This document shows, one piece after another, positions 3,857 through 5,721 of a stretch of DNA of 5,721 nucleotides. Position 1 is the stretch's first letter. Every line of letters starts with the position of its first letter. The notes beneath the pieces were generated by a model. The model was given only the letters and a program-made list of their open reading frames with translations, ran no database searches and was not told where the DNA came from. Source of the DNA: an uncultured Collinsella sp. (GTDB lineage Bacteria; Actinomycetota; Coriobacteriia; Coriobacteriales; Coriobacteriaceae); contig USJB01000085.1 of assembly GCA_900554905.1 (NCBI GenBank), forward strand, positions 1 through 5,721. Direction: 5' to 3'. A program made the position numbers and the translations under genes.

Positions 3857-5721
3857 CTACACGTAGAACAGGATGTCGTCGTAGGTCGGGACCGGCCAGT
3901 AGTCGGCTGCCACGATCTCTTCCATGGCGTCCACGGCGGCGCGCAGCGTATCCATAGCGGGAACGACCTCGTGTGCATACACATTGGCCTGCTCCTGGCC
4001 ATCGAGGGCCTCGGCCTTCTGATGCACGGCGTCGAGCGCCTTGATGGAGTCGTTGATGGCGGTGATACCGTTGCAGAGCTTGTTGAGCGTGTTCTGCTCG
4101 CACTGCATGGCGGCCTCAGCACCGGCGGCACGAATAGTCTCAAGGCCCTTCGCGACCTTGGTGGCATAGGCGGTAATGACCGGGCGATAGGTACGACGCG
4201 CCTCGCGAACCATCGTGGTAGCCTCGATGTTCATGAGCTTGTTGTACTTCTCGAGCTTGCAGTCGTAACGGCACTGGGCCTCGGCCTTGGTCAGGACACC
4301 CGTCTCCTCAAAGAGCGCAATGGCCTTATCGGAAACAAAGGCGGGCAGGGCGTCGGCCGTGGTCTTGTTGTTGGCAAGGCCGCGCTTCTCGGCCTCAACG
4401 GGCCACTCGTCGGAGTAGCCGTCACCGGAGAACAAGATGCGCTGGTGGTCGGTCAGGACCTTCTTGCAGTACTCGAGCGCAGCGTCCTGGAACTCATCCT
4501 CGGGCGTACCCTCGAGTGCGTCGGCGAAGGACTTGAGCGATTTGGCCACGGCGGCATCGAGCACCAGGTTGGAGTCGGAGACGTTCTGCTCGGAGCCGCA
4601 GGCACGGAACTCGAACTTATTGCCAGTAAAGGCAAACGGGGAGGTGCGGTTGCGGTCGGTGTTGTCCTGCATCAGCTTGGGCAGGGTATCGGCGCCCAGG
4701 TCGAGCACGCCGCGCGTGGCATGGACGGAAGCCTTGCCATCGATGATCTTCTCGACGACCTCGGTAAGCTGGTCGCCCAGGAAGATGGACATAATCGCCG
4801 GAGGAGCCTCGTTGGCGCCCAGACGATGGTCGTTGCCGGCCGAGGCAACGGAGGCACGCAGGAGCTCCTGATAGTTATCGACGGCCTCGATCACCGCGGT
4901 GAGGAAGACGATGAACTGCAGGTTGTCGAGCGGAGTGTCGCCCGGATCGAGCAGATTCTCGGACTCGGTGCCAAGCGACCAGTTGTTGTGCTTGCCCGAA
5001 CCATTGATGCCCTCAAAGGGCTTCTCGTGCAGCAGGCAGACCAAGTCATGGCGGGAGGCGATGAGCTTCATCTTCTCCATCATGACCAGATTCTGGTCGA
5101 TGGCCTCGTTGACTTCGCCATAGACGGGGGCAAGCTCATGCTGGCAGGGAGCAACCTCGTTGTGCTTGGTCTTGGCGGGAATGCCAAGCGCCCACAGCTC
5201 ATCGTCCAGATCCTTCATATAGGCCGAGACGGTGGGGCGGATAGCGCCAAAGTAGTGCTCCTCGAGCTCCTGGCCCTTGCAGGGAGCGGCGCCAAAGAGG
5301 GTGCGGCCGGTAATGACCAGGTCCTTGCGCTTGCGGTAGGCGTCCTTCTTGATCAGGAAGTACTCCTGCTCATCGCCCACGGAAGGAACGACCTTCTTGG
5401 GGGTCTTGCCAAACAGCGCCAAAACGCGCTTAGACTCACGCGAGAGCGCGGTCATGGAGCGCAGCAGCGGGGTCTTCTTGTCCAGGGCCTCGCCTGTGTA
5501 GGAGCAGAAAGCCGTGGGGATGCACAGGACATCGTCCTTGATAAAAGCGGGGCTGGTGGGATCCCAGGCGGTGTAGCCCCGGGCCTCAAAGGTGGCCCGC
5601 AGACCGCCGGAGGGGAAGGATGAGGCGTCCGGCTCGCCACGGATCAGTTCCTTGCCGGAGAATTCCATGAGCACCCTGCCATCCGGCGCCGGGGTGATGA
5701 AGCTGTCGTGCTTTTCCGCGG
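3857..5721 (-). CDS. glnN: Glutamine synthetase type III (N-terminus cut by window edge)
   Basis: Cytosolic ATP-dependent enzyme that makes glutamine from glutamate and ammonia, central to nitrogen assimilation. 620 residues are visible and the frame is still open at the right edge. Type III enzymes are about 700-730 aa, so roughly 80-100 N-terminal residues are missing. A GTG at 5674 would give a shorter protein but lies inside conserved sequence (AEKHDSFITP upstream of it), so it is not the start. In visible numbering the motifs are FSGKEL (20-25), GDEQEYFLI with metal-binding Glu (115-123), NEVAPCQHELAP (187-198), GINGSGKHNNWSLG for ATP/glutamate binding (237-250), RLGANEAPPAI (299-309), NRTSPFAFTGNKFEFR (357-372) and the C-terminal WPVPTYDDILFYV. 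These are type III, not type I or II, signatures. The end is followed by a strong terminator. Promoter and nitrogen control lie outside the window. The symbol glnN is the common type III name; some annotations use glnA. Confidence 0.95.
   Translation of the reverse strand, partial: AEKHDSFITPAPDGRVLMEFSGKELIRGEPDASSFPSGGLRATFEARGYTAWDPTSPAFIKDDVLCIPTAFCSYTGEALDKKTPLLRSMTALSRESKRVLALFGKTPKKVVPSVGDEQEYFLIKKDAYRKRKDLVITGRTLFGAAPCKGQELEEHYFGAIRPTVSAYMKDLDDELWALGIPAKTKHNEVAPCQHELAPVYGEVNEAIDQNLVMMEKMKLIASRHDLVCLLHEKPFEGINGSGKHNNWSLGTESENLLDPGDTPLDNLQFIVFLTAVIEAVDNYQELLRASVASAGNDHRLGANEAPPAIMSIFLGDQLTEVVEKIIDGKASVHATRGVLDLGADTLPKLMQDNTDRNRTSPFAFTGNKFEFRACGSEQNVSDSNLVLDAAVAKSLKSFADALEGTPEDEFQDAALEYCKKVLTDHQRILFSGDGYSDEWPVEAEKRGLANNKTTADALPAFVSDKAIALFEETGVLTKAEAQCRYDCKLEKYNKLMNIEATTMVREARRTYRPVITAYATKVAKGLETIRAAGAEAAMQCEQNTLNKLCNGITAINDSIKALDAVHQKAEALDGQEQANVYAHEVVPAMDTLRAAVDAMEEIVAADYWPVPTYDDILFYV

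Noticed and set aside
3642..3866. A 74-codon plus-strand frame between the element and the glutamine synthetase gene.
   Set aside because: It runs through the right inverted repeat and the terminator stem, has no ribosome binding site and ends inside the glutamine synthetase coding region.
3971..5623. A 550-codon open frame on the plus strand opposite the glutamine synthetase gene.
   Set aside because: It is wholly antisense to a gene with clear family motifs. Its translation is Leu/Gly/Val-rich low-information sequence with no motif, as expected from a G+C-biased codon pattern read backwards.

Overview
The window looks like chromosomal DNA of a high-GC anaerobic actinobacterium of the class Coriobacteriia, most likely Collinsella or a close relative. 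This is inferred from the G+C-rich codon usage, from a type III glutamine synthetase, a class III fructose-1,6-bisphosphatase and a DegV protein sitting together, and from the intergenic style. No marker gene in the window proves the genus.

Layout. Positions 1-715 (minus) hold the N-terminal 238 codons of fbp, cut by the window edge. Positions 716-1034 are a divergent regulatory region with a fbp promoter, a 9-bp inverted repeat over its -10, a perfect 14-bp palindrome, and an extended -10 for degV. Positions 1035-1925 (plus) hold a complete degV-family gene. Positions 1984-3432 are a complete IS3-family insertion sequence (24-bp imperfect terminal inverted repeats, orfA and orfB on the minus strand). 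Positions 3433-3792 carry no convincing gene but are dense in structure: the displaced half of the degV terminator, a 38-nt hairpin, and a 219-bp AT-richer element bounded by 34-nt imperfect inverted repeats that looks like a MITE. A strong terminator (3793-3826, minus) follows the type III glutamine synthetase gene, which fills 3857-5721 (minus) and loses its N-terminus at the window edge.

Main readings. (1) The insertion sequence appears to have landed in the loop of the degV rho-independent terminator: a GCCCGCC arm lies just left of it and a GGCGGGC arm with five T just right of it. (2) The IS carries a textbook set of -1 frameshift signals (upstream Shine-Dalgarno-like sequence, A7 heptamer, 10-bp hairpin 5 nt downstream), which joins OrfA to a DDE transposase of intact motifs. 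(3) Its orfA-side end folds into a perfect 13-bp hairpin that buries the orfA ribosome binding site in any transcript entering from outside. (4) The 219-bp inverted-repeat element is the least explained part of the window and the best candidate for something undescribed.

The host genes are metabolic housekeeping: gluconeogenesis (fbp), lipid/fatty-acid binding (degV) and ammonia assimilation (glnN). They do not form one operon or pathway. No defence system, CRISPR array or complete RNA gene was seen.
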